From: Pseudomonadota bacterium
GTDB lineage: Bacteria; Pseudomonadota; Gammaproteobacteria; Steroidobacterales; Steroidobacteraceae
Length of the DNA: 39,897 nt
Direction of reading: 5' to 3'
Assembly (NCBI GenBank): GCA_023391815.1
Contig: JAEWAF010000051.1
Location: 1-39,897, forward strand
Below the pieces are notes generated by a model. That model made no database searches. It saw only the letters and a program-made list of their open reading frames with translations, and had not been told where the DNA came from. The translations under genes were made by a program, and so were the position numbers. Shown here in pieces: positions 8,405-17,189 of this stretch (within the stretch, counting starts at the first letter, position 1; each line of letters starts with the position of its first letter).

Positions 8405-8425
8405 GGACAGCTTGTAAAGCTGTCC
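8405..8425. repeat. Palindrome in the rluD-bamD intergenic region
   Basis: A perfect 9-bp inverted repeat, ggacagctt-gta-aagctgtcc, lies between the divergent rluD and bamD starts. A possible -10 box tatact (8384-8389) precedes it on the plus strand, so the hairpin may lie in the bamD 5' leader. It shares gctgtcctg with the hairpin at 5364-5372 upstream of clpB, which hints at a dispersed repeat family. Confidence 0.45.
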
Positions 8426-8491
8426 TGGCCACGGCGCTATTGCCGGGCGGCACGAGTACTAGAATCGCTTGCAAAGGGCCTGAATTCTCGC

Positions 8492-9280
8492 ATGCGGATC
8501 ATCTTCTTGACCACGGCGGCGCTGCTGGCGCTGAGTCTCGGCGCTTGCGGCAACAAGCCCCGCGAGCAGATCGGCAACGCCGACAAGCTGTACGAGATGG
8601 CCAAAAAGGCCTCGGATAACGGCAATTATCGCGACGCCACCCGGTACTACGAGCAGCTCGAGGCGCGCTTCCCGTTCACCAACGCGGCCCGCCAGGGACA
8701 GCTCGACCTGATGTACGCCTACTACAAGAACCGCGAACCGGAGGCGGCCATCGACCAGGCGGACCAGTTCATCCGCGAAAACCCGGCCCATCCGCGCGTC
8801 GACTATGCCTACTACATCAAGGGCCTGGTGCAGTTCGAACGCAATCCGAACTTCCTGGAGCGCTGGTTCAACGCCGACCTGTCGCAGCGGCCGCCGATCG
8901 ACGCGCGCAAGTCGTTCCAGTCGTTCCAGACCCTGGTGCAGCGGTTCCCGAACAGTGAATACGCCGAGGACGCGCGCAAGCGCATGATCTTCCTGCGCAA
9001 CCGTCTCGCCTCGTACGAGGTGTACGTGGCGGGTCACTACCTGGAGCGCGGCGCCTATGTGGGCGCGATCAATCGGGCCAAATACGCCATCGAGAACTAC
9101 GACGGCTCGCCGCAGATTCGCCAGGCACTGGAGATCATGGCCGAGTCGTATCGTCGCCTCGGCATGCCGGATCTCGCGGCCGACACCGAGAAAGTGATGG
9201 CCGAGAACTACGCGCAACTGAACGAGCCGCAACAGGTCGAGCCCGAGCAGCAGAAAAAGCATTGGTGGAAGTTCTGGTAG
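8492..9280 (+). CDS. bamD: Outer membrane assembly lipoprotein BamD
   Basis: Essential TPR lipoprotein of the BAM complex, acting with BamA at the periplasmic face of the outer membrane to insert beta-barrel proteins. It is 262 residues, close to the 245 of E. coli YfiO. I chose the ATG at 8492 because it gives a lipoprotein signal peptide (MRIIFLTTAALLALSLGAC) with lipobox L-G-A-C and lipidated C19; the frame is open upstream but without signal character. TPR helices follow, with the family motifs YYEQLEARFPF, IDQADQFIRENPAHPRVDYAYYIKGL and LVQRFPNSEYAEDARKRM. It is monocistronic and convergent with the yjdM-like gene. Confidence 0.96.
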   Translation: MRIIFLTTAALLALSLGACGNKPREQIGNADKLYEMAKKASDNGNYRDATRYYEQLEARFPFTNAARQGQLDLMYAYYKNREPEAAIDQADQFIRENPAHPRVDYAYYIKGLVQFERNPNFLERWFNADLSQRPPIDARKSFQSFQTLVQRFPNSEYAEDARKRMIFLRNRLASYEVYVAGHYLERGAYVGAINRAKYAIENYDGSPQIRQALEIMAESYRRLGMPDLAADTEKVMAENYAQLNEPQQVEPEQQKKHWWKFW

Positions 9281-9313
9281 CGCGTCAGCCTGACCCGATC
9301 TGAGGCGCGACGG

Positions 9314-9670
9314 CTACGCCTTCTTCACGAACTCGGACTTCAGCTTCATACCGCCGAAGCCCTCGATCTTGCAGTCGATGTTGTGGTCGCCCTCGACCAG
9401 CCGGATGCCCTTGACCTTGGTGCCGGCCTTGAGGGCCGAGGAAGCTCCCTTGACCGCGAGATCCTTGACCACGATGACGGTGTCGCCATCGTTGAGCACG
9501 TTGCCGTTGGCGTCGCGGACCACGCGCTCGGGCTCATCGCTTGCGACGGGTTCAGCGGCGGAAGCCGAGGTGGGCGACCACTCGTGGGCGCATTCAGGGC
9601 AGATGAACAGTTGCCCGTCTTGGTAGGTGAGCTCGGAATTGCATTTCGGGCAAGCGGGTAACGCGGTCAC
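9314..9670 (-). CDS. yjdM: Zinc-ribbon YjdM/PhnA-like protein
   Basis: Matches E. coli YjdM (formerly PhnA) along its length: ACPKCNSELTYQDGQLFICPECAHEW zinc ribbon (two CxxC pairs) followed by the KOW/SH3-like PhnA domain with VVKDLAVKG and KIEGFGGMKLKSEFVKKA. YjdM has been linked to alkylphosphonate uptake only by old naming; its role is not established. I chose the GTG at 9668-9670 (118 residues) because similarity begins there and gagg lies 7 bases upstream. A longer form from a GTG at 9727 would overlap the nadE stop. It is downstream of nadE and probably co-transcribed. Confidence 0.88.
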   Translation of the reverse strand: MTALPACPKCNSELTYQDGQLFICPECAHEWSPTSASAAEPVASDEPERVVRDANGNVLNDGDTVIVVKDLAVKGASSALKAGTKVKGIRLVEGDHNIDCKIEGFGGMKLKSEFVKKA

Positions 9671-9723
9671 TTCAGTCCTCGAACGATCGATCCGACGCGC
9701 TCGTAGTGGCGCGCCGGGCAGCT

Positions 9724-11355
9724 TCACACCTTGCTCTTGTAGCCCGAGGTAATCGGATACCGCCAGTCGCGACCGAACGCGCGGTCGCTGATTCTCACGC
9801 CCGGCGGCGCCTGGCGACGTTTGTATTCATTTCTTTTGACCATCTCGAGCACGCGCCCCACGGTCGCCCGATCGAAGCCGCGCGCGGTGATTTCATCGAC
9901 CGACAAATCGTCCTCGATGAACAGTTCGAGAATGGCGTCGAGCACGTCGTACTCGGGCAGGGAGTCCGAATCTTTCTGATCGTGGCGCAGCTCCGCCGAG
10001 GGCGGCCGTTCGATGACGCGATTCGGGATGACCTGACTGACCGAGTTGCGATACTTCGCCAGACGATAGACCAGCATCTTGCTGCAATCCTTGATGGGCG
10101 CGAAACCGCCGGCCATATCGCCGTACAACGTCGCATAACCCACCGCCATCTCACTCTTGTTGCCGGTGGTGAGCACCATGCGGCCGGTCTTGTTCGAGAT
10201 GGCCATCAACAGCAGGCCGCGACTGCGTGCCTGAATGTTTTCTTCAGTGGTGTCGGGCTTGCGACCGGCGAACACATCCTTCAGCGCATCGAGCGCGGTC
10301 GCGAACATGCCCTCGATGGAAATCACGTCGTAGCGCACACCGAGCGCATTTGCCTCGGCCGCGGCGTCATCGAGACTCCATTGCGATGTGTATCGCGACG
10401 GCATCATCACCGCATGCACATGCTCGGCACCGAGCGCATCGACCGCGATAGCCAGCGTCAGCGCTGAATCGATACCGCCGGAAAGGCCGAGCACGATGCC
10501 AGGAAAGCGATGTTTGCCGACGTAGTCGCGCACACCGAGCACGAGCGCGTTGTAAACGCTCGCCTCTTCCGACAAGGGCGGCTCGATGTGAGCGGGACGC
10601 GGCACGACCTTACCGTCGACAAGATCCACATCGACAGCAAACAATCCTTCAACGAACGGCGCGACTCGCTGCACGACCTCGCCATTGGCGTTCATCACGA
10701 ACGAGCCGCCGTCGAACACCAGCTCATCCTGCCCGCCCAGCAAATTCACATAGACCACGGGCAAGCCCGTATCTCTCACGCGAGCGCGCACTACTTCTTC
10801 GCGTCGCTCCTGATAACGCAGCGAGTACGGCGAGCCGTTGATGACGACGATGAGCTGCGCACCCGCCGCTTTGGCGGCGCGTGCGGGATTCGGTTCCCAG
10901 ATGTCTTCGCAGATCAGCAGCGCGACGCGAATACCTTTCAGCTCGAAAATGCAGCTGTCGCGGCCGTGTTTGAAATAGCGCTTCTCATCGAACACGCTGT
11001 AGTTCGGCAGCTCCTGCTTGCGATAGTTGGCGACCGTCGCGCCATCGCGCAGGACAGCGGCCGCGTTATAGATGCCTTCCTCGGTGTATTCGGGATAACC
11101 GGCGACGACGGTGATACCGTTCGTCTCGCTGCGCACGCGATCCAACGCAGTCTTCACCTGCCGGCGCAAACCGCTGTGAAACAGCAGGTCCTCGGGCGGA
11201 TAACCGCTCAGGCTCAGTTCGGGAAACAACACCAGATCGGCACGCAGCTCGTCGCGAGCGCGCGCGGACGTGTCGATCACTCGTTGAGTGTTGCCGGCGA
11301 CATCGCCAACAAACAGGTTGAGTTGAGCCAGCGCGATACGAAGAGAGGCGGACAT
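9724..11355 (-). CDS. nadE: Glutamine-dependent NAD+ synthetase
   Basis: Last step of NAD biosynthesis: amidation of nicotinate adenine dinucleotide using glutamine-derived ammonia and ATP. The N-terminal nitrilase-like glutaminase (about 5-265) has the Glu-Lys-Cys triad at E46 (FPELSLSGYPPEDL), K113 and C149 (LLICEDIWEP). The C-terminal NadE ATP-pyrophosphatase has the PP-loop LSGGIDSALT near residue 290. The two-domain form is 543 residues here. I chose the ATG at 11353-11355 (MSASLRIALAQLNLFVGD) because the nitrilase fold starts there; 11 more codons are open upstream. Confidence 0.96.
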   Translation of the reverse strand: MSASLRIALAQLNLFVGDVAGNTQRVIDTSARARDELRADLVLFPELSLSGYPPEDLLFHSGLRRQVKTALDRVRSETNGITVVAGYPEYTEEGIYNAAAVLRDGATVANYRKQELPNYSVFDEKRYFKHGRDSCIFELKGIRVALLICEDIWEPNPARAAKAAGAQLIVVINGSPYSLRYQERREEVVRARVRDTGLPVVYVNLLGGQDELVFDGGSFVMNANGEVVQRVAPFVEGLFAVDVDLVDGKVVPRPAHIEPPLSEEASVYNALVLGVRDYVGKHRFPGIVLGLSGGIDSALTLAIAVDALGAEHVHAVMMPSRYTSQWSLDDAAAEANALGVRYDVISIEGMFATALDALKDVFAGRKPDTTEENIQARSRGLLLMAISNKTGRMVLTTGNKSEMAVGYATLYGDMAGGFAPIKDCSKMLVYRLAKYRNSVSQVIPNRVIERPPSAELRHDQKDSDSLPEYDVLDAILELFIEDDLSVDEITARGFDRATVGRVLEMVKRNEYKRRQAPPGVRISDRAFGRDWRYPITSGYKSKV

Positions 11356-11398
11356 GGCCTGATGATAGCGCTTGCGGGGAAGAAACAATCTGCGGGGA

Positions 11399-11425
11399 TC
11401 CGCGGCGGCAAGCAGCCGCCGCGGA
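11399..11425 (-). terminator. GC-rich hairpin after sucCD
   Basis: A perfect 11-bp stem (tccgcggcggc / gccgccgcgga) with loop aagca follows the sucD stop on the minus strand. No U tract follows directly, although ttgtttctt comes about 13 bases later. It probably ends or stabilises the sucCD mRNA before nadE. Confidence 0.45.
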
Positions 11426-11436
11426 CGTGAGCTGCG

Positions 11437-12546
11437 TTACTTCTTGCGAGCCGGCTTGCTCTTGGCCGGAGCCTTGCTCTTCGCCTTGGCCGGAGCCGCT
11501 TTCTTGGCGGGCGCCTTCTTGGCGACGGGAGCTTTCTTGCTGGCCGGAGCCTTCTTCGCAGCGGCCGCAGCCTTCACCGGCTTCTTCGCGGCAGGCGCGG
11601 CCTTGGCAGCAGGCTTCTTGGCAGCCGGCGCGGCTTTCTTCGCGGGCAGCGACACGACCTTGGACTTCTTACCGCCCTTGGCGAGCTGCTGGGTGATGGC
11701 GGAGCCGAGGTCTGCCGGGCTCTTCACGGTGCGCACGCCAGCGCGCTCGAGCGCGGCGAACTTGTCGGCCGCGGTGCCTTTGCCGCCGGAAACGATGGCG
11801 CCAGCGTGGCCCATGCGCTTGCCCGGAGGGGCCGTCACACCGGCGATGTAGGACACGACCGGCTTGGAAACATTCTCGCGAATGAATTCAGCCGCCGCTT
11901 CTTCATCGGCGCCGCCGATTTCGCCGACCATGATGATGCCTTCGGTCTTCGGGTCTTCTTCGAAGCGCGCCAGCACGTCGATGAAGTTCATGCCACGCAC
12001 CGGATCGCCACCGATGCCGACGCAGGTGCTCTGGCCGAGCTTGGCGTTGGTGGTCTGGAACACGGCTTCGTAGGTCAGCGTGCCGGAGCGCGACACGATG
12101 CCGATCTTGCCCGGCTTGTGGATGAAGCCCGGCATGATGCCGATCTTGCACTCGCCCGGGGTGATGATGCCGGGGCAGTTCGGGCCGATCAGCAGGCTGC
12201 CGTAGGAGGCCAGCGAGGCTTTGACCTTCACCATGTCGTTCACCGGAATGCCTTCGGTGATGCACACGATGAGCTCGATGCCGGCGTCGGCCGCTTCGAT
12301 GATGGCGTCGGCGGCGAACGGCGCCGGCACATAGATCATGCTGACGGTCGCGCCGGTTTCCTGGACCGCTTCACGCGCAGTGTTGAACACCGGCAGGTTG
12401 AGGTGCTTTTCGCCACCGCGGCCCGGCGTCACGCCGCCGACCAACTTGGTGCCGTAAGCAATACATTGCTCGGAATGGAACGTGCCTTGCTTGCCAGTGA
12501 AACCTTGGCAAATAACGCGCGTGTTCTTGTTTACGAGAATAGACAT
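11437..12546 (-). CDS. sucD: Succinyl-CoA ligase alpha subunit with histone-like tail
   Basis: Alpha subunit of the TCA-cycle enzyme that makes ATP or GTP from succinyl-CoA. Residues 1-290 match SucD: the CoA-binding Rossmann domain (FTGKQGTFHSEQ, PGRGGEKH), the ligase domain with IGPNCPGIITP, and the phosphorylated active-site His at H247 in KRMGHAGAI. E. coli SucD ends near residue 289. Here about 80 residues follow (291-369), made of KKAPAAKKPAAKAAP-type repeats ending KSKPARKK, like histone H1 or AlgP. The tail frame is continuous with the enzyme and no frameshift is seen. It overlaps no other gene. sucC lies 41 bases upstream in the same operon. Confidence 0.95.
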   Translation of the reverse strand: MSILVNKNTRVICQGFTGKQGTFHSEQCIAYGTKLVGGVTPGRGGEKHLNLPVFNTAREAVQETGATVSMIYVPAPFAADAIIEAADAGIELIVCITEGIPVNDMVKVKASLASYGSLLIGPNCPGIITPGECKIGIMPGFIHKPGKIGIVSRSGTLTYEAVFQTTNAKLGQSTCVGIGGDPVRGMNFIDVLARFEEDPKTEGIIMVGEIGGADEEAAAEFIRENVSKPVVSYIAGVTAPPGKRMGHAGAIVSGGKGTAADKFAALERAGVRTVKSPADLGSAITQQLAKGGKKSKVVSLPAKKAAPAAKKPAAKAAPAAKKPVKAAAAAKKAPASKKAPVAKKAPAKKAAPAKAKSKAPAKSKPARKK

Positions 12547-12587
12547 GGTAGTGCTGGTATCTGTTAACGGTTGAACGTAAGCGCGCG

Positions 12588-13754
12588 TTACTTCGCCTTC
12601 GCGGCGGCGACCACTTTCTTGGCCGCGTCCGTGAGATCGGCGGCCGGGGTGATCGCGAGGCCGCTGTCGGCCAGGATCTTGCGGCCGAGCTCGGCGTTCG
12701 TGCCTTCGATGCGCACGACCACCGGCACCGTCACGCCCACGTCCTTGACCGCGTGGATGATGCCTTCGGCGATCATGTCGCAGCGGACGATGCCGCCGAA
12801 AATATTCACCAGAATGGCGCGCACGTTCTTGTTGGAAAGAATCAGCTTGAACGCTTCGGTGACGCGCTCACGAGTCGCGCCGCCACCCACGTCGAGGAAG
12901 TTGGCCGGCGCGCCGCCGTGCAGCTGGACCAGATCCATCGTCGCCATCGCGAGGCCGGCGCCGTTCACCATGCAAGCGATATCGCCGTCGAGCGAGACGT
13001 AGTTCAGCTCGTGCTCGGCGGCGGCACGCTCCATCGCGTCTTCCTGGCTGGCATCGCGCCACTTGGCGAGATCCTTCTGACGGAACAGCGCGTTGTCTTC
13101 GATGTTGATCTTGGCATCGAGCGCGACCAGCTTGCCTTCGCCGGTCACGATCAGCGGATTGACTTCGAGCAGGCTGCAATCTTTTTCCAGGTACAGCTTG
13201 TACAGCGCCTGCGCGAGCTTGCCGAACTCGGCGATCTGCTCGCCTTCCAGCTCCAGGCCATAGGCGAGCGCGCGGGTGTGCGAGGGCATCAGGCCGGTGG
13301 CCGGATTGATGTTGATGCGGACGATCTTCTCGGGCGAGTGCTCCGCCACTTCCTCGATGTCCATGCCGCCGGCGGCGGAGGCGATGAAGGCGATGTGGCC
13401 TTTGTCGCGATTGAGCACCAGGCTCAGGTACAGTTCGCGCGCGATCTTCGAGCCCTGCTCGACGTACACCTGACGGATCGGCAGACCTTCGGGACCGGTC
13501 TGATGCGTGACCAGGCGCTGACCGATCATGGCTTCGGCCGCTTTGTCGGCCGCTTCCGGCGAATCGACCAGCTTGACGCCGCCGGCCTTACCGCGACCGC
13601 CGGCGTGAACCTGTGCCTTGACGACCCATTTCGATCCGCCGAGCTTGCGCGCGGCTTCGGCAGCTTCGCTGCCGGTGGCGGCCACCAGGCCTTTGGGGAC
13701 CGGGATGCCGTAACTGGCGAACAACTCTTTCGACTGGTATTCGTGCAGGTTCAT
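12588..13754 (-). CDS. sucC: Succinyl-CoA ligase beta subunit
   Basis: Beta subunit carrying the ATP-grasp fold and nucleotide specificity; it pairs with SucD. At 388 residues it equals E. coli SucC. Visible landmarks are the start MNLHEYQSKELFASYGIPVP, KAQVHAGGRGKAGGVKL in the ATP-grasp, EVNPLIVT, and the C-terminal ligase domain with VNIFGGIVRCD, the segment that helps shape the CoA and phosphate site. It is the first gene of a sucCD operon and diverges from pilS. That adjacency of sucCD and pilSR is also known in xanthomonads. Confidence 0.97.
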   Translation of the reverse strand: MNLHEYQSKELFASYGIPVPKGLVAATGSEAAEAARKLGGSKWVVKAQVHAGGRGKAGGVKLVDSPEAADKAAEAMIGQRLVTHQTGPEGLPIRQVYVEQGSKIARELYLSLVLNRDKGHIAFIASAAGGMDIEEVAEHSPEKIVRININPATGLMPSHTRALAYGLELEGEQIAEFGKLAQALYKLYLEKDCSLLEVNPLIVTGEGKLVALDAKINIEDNALFRQKDLAKWRDASQEDAMERAAAEHELNYVSLDGDIACMVNGAGLAMATMDLVQLHGGAPANFLDVGGGATRERVTEAFKLILSNKNVRAILVNIFGGIVRCDMIAEGIIHAVKDVGVTVPVVVRIEGTNAELGRKILADSGLAITPAADLTDAAKKVVAAAKAK

Positions 13755-13908
13755 GGGGCTCTAGGTGCGGCTGGCGAAAAAAGGGCGGTATGAATTCCGG
13801 ACTGGTCGGTTCCGCGGGGTTAAAATCGCGACGGTGAAAATAACGACAGTCAAAGGCCGCGTATTCTGGAGGAATTCGGCCTGGATGCAAAGGCGCGATC
13901 CCTAAGAA

Positions 13909-15579
13909 ATGTCCTCGGAGCCCTCATTGAAAAACGGCGAGCTGCCGGCCGCGGCGCCCTTGCCCGCACTGCCCTGGGGCTCCTCGGAGGAGCTTGCCTG
14001 GCGCGTGCTGGCGCTCGTCAATCTGTTTCGGCTGCTGATTCCGCTGCTGTTGATGGTGCTGTACTGGACGCTCGAGCCGCGCCTCGTGGGGCAGGCGAAC
14101 GCGCGGCTGTTTTTCTTCACCAGCATCGCCTATTTCCTGTTCGCCGCGCTGTCGATTCCGACCTTGCGGCGGCGCTGGCCCGATCGGCTGGTTCAGACCG
14201 GGTTCAACGTCGGTGTCGACGTGCTGGCAATCTCGTTGCTGACTTACTCCAGCGGCGGCATGAACAGCGGCCTCGGTGCGTTGCTCGTGCTGCCTATCGG
14301 CGCAGCGAGTTTTGTCGTCGGACAGCGACTGGCACTGATGTTCGCGGCCGTCGCGGCCCTCGCGCTTTTGTTACAGCAAGCTTTCACGACGCTGGCCGCG
14401 CGCAGCGACCCGGCGGATTTCGCATCGGCGGGCATCGTCGGCGCGCTGATGTTCATCGTCACGCTGGGTGTCGCGCCGCTCGCACGCAATCTGCGTGAAA
14501 GCGAGGAGCGCGTTCGCCAGCGTGAAGTCGACGTGGCCAACCTCGCCGAGCTGAATCAGTTCATCGTCCAGCATCTGCGTGAAAGTATTCTGGTCGTGGA
14601 TGACCACGATACGATTCGTCTGATCAACGAGTCCGCGGCGTCCATGTTGAACGGCAATCCGGTGGCCGCCAACACGCCGCTCGGCGAAGTCTCGCCGCGA
14701 TTGTTGTATTTACTCGATACCTGGCGGCGTCACTCCTACGACTGGCAGATGAGCTCGCTGTCGTTGCTCACCTCGGACGGCAGCAGCCTGGTGCAGCCGC
14801 ATTTCGTGTCCTTGCGCAGTAATGGCGGCGGCGGGCCGACGCTGATTTTCCTCGAAGACACCACGTTGATCGCCGAGCGCGTCCAGCAATCCAAACTCGC
14901 CGCGCTGGGCCGGCTCAGCGCCAGCATCGCGCACGAGATCCGCAACCCGGTCGGCGCGATGAGCCACGCCGCTCAGCTGCTCGCGGAAGCGCCGCAGCTC
15001 ACTGCTCAGGAGCGGCGCTTGACGGACATCATCACCAAGAACGGCGAGCGCATCAGCCTGATCATCAACAACATCCTGCAATTGTCACGCAGGGACTCGA
15101 CGCGCCAGGAGCGCATCGAGCTGAACAGCTGGCTGGAGGACTTCGTCGGCGAATTCCGGCAGACCGCGCAGATCGATGCCAGCAAGCTCTACATCACCAC
15201 CTCCACGCCCGAGCTGGAAGTGCGCATCGACCCGTCTCATCTGCATCAGCTTATGTGGAATCTGTGCGAGAACGCACTGAAATACGGCCGCAAGTTCGAT
15301 TCCAATGACGCGATCGAGATCCGTACCGGCCGCATGGCGACCTCGGAGCGGCCGATGCTGGAGGTGCTGGATCGCGGCCCCGGCATCACCGCCACCGACG
15401 CAGAACGAATTTTCGAGCCGTTTTTCACGGCCGGTAAGGGCGGCACGGGCCTCGGACTGTTCATCGCCAGGGAAATGGCCCAGTGCAATCGCGCCGTGTT
15501 GATTTATGAGCCCCGCGCCGGGGGTGGTAGTATTTTCCGTCTCGTGTTCGCCGATCCTCAACGTTGGGAAACACAGTGA
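13909..15579 (+). CDS. pilS: Sensor histidine kinase PilS
   Basis: Membrane kinase of the PilS-PilR pair that controls pilin transcription. About six membrane helices occupy residues 30-195. A PAS-like region follows (about 215-320, HLRESILVVDDHDTIRLINESA). The HisKA domain has the phospho-acceptor H342 in SIAHEIRNPVGAMSHA. The HATPase domain shows the N box (MWNLCENALKY), DRGPGI and GGTGLGLFIA. Length is 556 residues, typical. The start ATG has only a weak ribosome site (aagaa). The stop TGA overlaps the GTG start of pilR by 4 bases, so the two are translationally coupled. Confidence 0.94.
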   Translation: MSSEPSLKNGELPAAAPLPALPWGSSEELAWRVLALVNLFRLLIPLLLMVLYWTLEPRLVGQANARLFFFTSIAYFLFAALSIPTLRRRWPDRLVQTGFNVGVDVLAISLLTYSSGGMNSGLGALLVLPIGAASFVVGQRLALMFAAVAALALLLQQAFTTLAARSDPADFASAGIVGALMFIVTLGVAPLARNLRESEERVRQREVDVANLAELNQFIVQHLRESILVVDDHDTIRLINESAASMLNGNPVAANTPLGEVSPRLLYLLDTWRRHSYDWQMSSLSLLTSDGSSLVQPHFVSLRSNGGGGPTLIFLEDTTLIAERVQQSKLAALGRLSASIAHEIRNPVGAMSHAAQLLAEAPQLTAQERRLTDIITKNGERISLIINNILQLSRRDSTRQERIELNSWLEDFVGEFRQTAQIDASKLYITTSTPELEVRIDPSHLHQLMWNLCENALKYGRKFDSNDAIEIRTGRMATSERPMLEVLDRGPGITATDAERIFEPFFTAGKGGTGLGLFIAREMAQCNRAVLIYEPRAGGGSIFRLVFADPQRWETQ

Positions 15580-17174
15580 AGAAGCCCCGCGCGCTCGTCG
15601 TCGACGACGAGCCGGATATCCTCGTCGCGCTCGAGGACCTGTTCGAGAACGACTACCGCGTCCTTTCGACAACCTCGCCCCTGAAGGCGCTGGACATCAT
15701 CGCGAAAGAGCCGGACATCGCGATCATCATCTCCGATCAGCGCATGCCCGAAATGGCCGGAGACGAGTTCCTGGCGAAGGCGCGCCGCCACAGCGACGCG
15801 GAAGCGATCCTCCTGACGGGTTACGCCGACATGAAGGCGGTGATCGGTGCCGTGAACAAGGGCCGGATCATGGCCTACGTTCCGAAGCCGTGGGATCCGG
15901 CCGCCCTCTCCAGCATGGTCGCCTCGGCCTATGAGCGGCACACCCTCTCGCGCGAGCTGCGCGCCCATGCGTTCGACCTTTGCCTCACCGACATGCGCCT
16001 GCCCGACGGCGACGGACTGAGCCTGGTCGAGTGGATTCAGACGCATAAGCCGCAAACGCCGGTGGCCGTCATCACCGCGCATGGCAATGTCGAAACCGCC
16101 GTGCGCGCGCTCAAGCTCGGCGCATTCGATTTCATTTCCAAGCCGGTGGATGTCGCGGCGTTACGCAAGCTCATCGCGGCCACGTTGAAGCTCGGCGAGA
16201 ACATCGAGAGCACCATTCAGCTGCCGCAGGTCAAGCTGCTCGGCCGCTCGCGCGCGATGGAGCAATTGCGCGAAATGATCGAGCGCGTCGCGCGCAGTCA
16301 GGCGCCGGTGCACATCTACGGCGAATCGGGCACCGGTAAAGAACTGGTCGCACATCTGATTCATGAGGCCGGTCCGCGTCGCGAAGGGCCGTTCGTGCCC
16401 GTGAACTGTGGCGCCATTCCCACCGAACTGATGGAGAGCGAGCTGTTCGGTCATCGCAAGGGCAGCTTCACCGGCGCCGTCGCTGACAAACAAGGTCTGA
16501 TTCAGTCCGCCGAGGGCGGCACGTTGTTCCTGGACGAAATCGCGGATCTGCCGCTGCACATGCAAGTGAAGCTGCTGCGCGTGATCCAGGAAAAAACGGT
16601 GCGGCCGGTCGGCGAGTCGCGCGAGCAACCCATCGACGTGCGTATTCTGTCGGCGACTCACAAGAATCTCGCCGCACAGGTGGCCGAGGGTAAATTCCGC
16701 GAGGACTTGTTTTATCGCGTGAACGTCATCGAGATTCGCGTGCCGCCGTTGCGCGAACGCCTGGAAGATATCGATGAGCTGGTCGACTCCATCGTCACCC
16801 GTCTGGGACGACAGATCGGGAACCGGGCGTTGCGCATCACGGAGCCTGCGTCGAAAGCGCTGCGTGAATATCACTTCCCGGGCAACGTGCGCGAGCTGGA
16901 AAACGTGCTCGAGCGCGCAGCCACCCTGTGCGTGAATGGTGTAATCGATGTTGGAGATCTACAGTTGCGGCCCAAGATGGCTGCGACCGAAGTCCCCATC
17001 ACCAACAGCGTCGCGCCAGGCGAGAAACTCGGCGATGCGCTCGAAGACATCGAGCGTGACGCGATCGTGCGCGCGTTGGAGCAAACCCGTTACAACAAGA
17101 CCAAGGCGGCGCAGCTGCTCGGGATGACCTTCCGCTCGCTGCGGTATCGGATCAAGAAGCTCGGCATCGAATAA
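15576..17174 (+). CDS. pilR: Chimeric PilR: extra receiver fused to truncated PilR
   Basis: Sigma-54-dependent regulator expected to activate pilA. Residues 1-128 form a complete receiver (acidic D10-D11, acceptor D54, T81, K104) of the LTGYAD...KPWDP type seen in RpfG-like or hybrid proteins, not PilR-like beyond the first strand. At about 129-133 it runs straight into the second half of a PilR receiver (FDLCLTDMRLPDGDG with acceptor D139, T167, K189), which lacks its first two strands and helices and its acidic pair. The AAA+ domain is intact: Walker A GESGTGKE 249-256, GSFTGA 296-301, Walker B D320-E321. A Fis-type HTH ends the protein. It has 532 residues against about 450 for normal PilR. 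The GTG start overlaps the pilS stop. Confidence 0.9.
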   Translation: MKKPRALVVDDEPDILVALEDLFENDYRVLSTTSPLKALDIIAKEPDIAIIISDQRMPEMAGDEFLAKARRHSDAEAILLTGYADMKAVIGAVNKGRIMAYVPKPWDPAALSSMVASAYERHTLSRELRAHAFDLCLTDMRLPDGDGLSLVEWIQTHKPQTPVAVITAHGNVETAVRALKLGAFDFISKPVDVAALRKLIAATLKLGENIESTIQLPQVKLLGRSRAMEQLREMIERVARSQAPVHIYGESGTGKELVAHLIHEAGPRREGPFVPVNCGAIPTELMESELFGHRKGSFTGAVADKQGLIQSAEGGTLFLDEIADLPLHMQVKLLRVIQEKTVRPVGESREQPIDVRILSATHKNLAAQVAEGKFREDLFYRVNVIEIRVPPLRERLEDIDELVDSIVTRLGRQIGNRALRITEPASKALREYHFPGNVRELENVLERAATLCVNGVIDVGDLQLRPKMAATEVPITNSVAPGEKLGDALEDIERDAIVRALEQTRYNKTKAAQLLGMTFRSLRYRIKKLGIE

Positions 17175-17189
17175 TCGCGGCCAGAAGTC

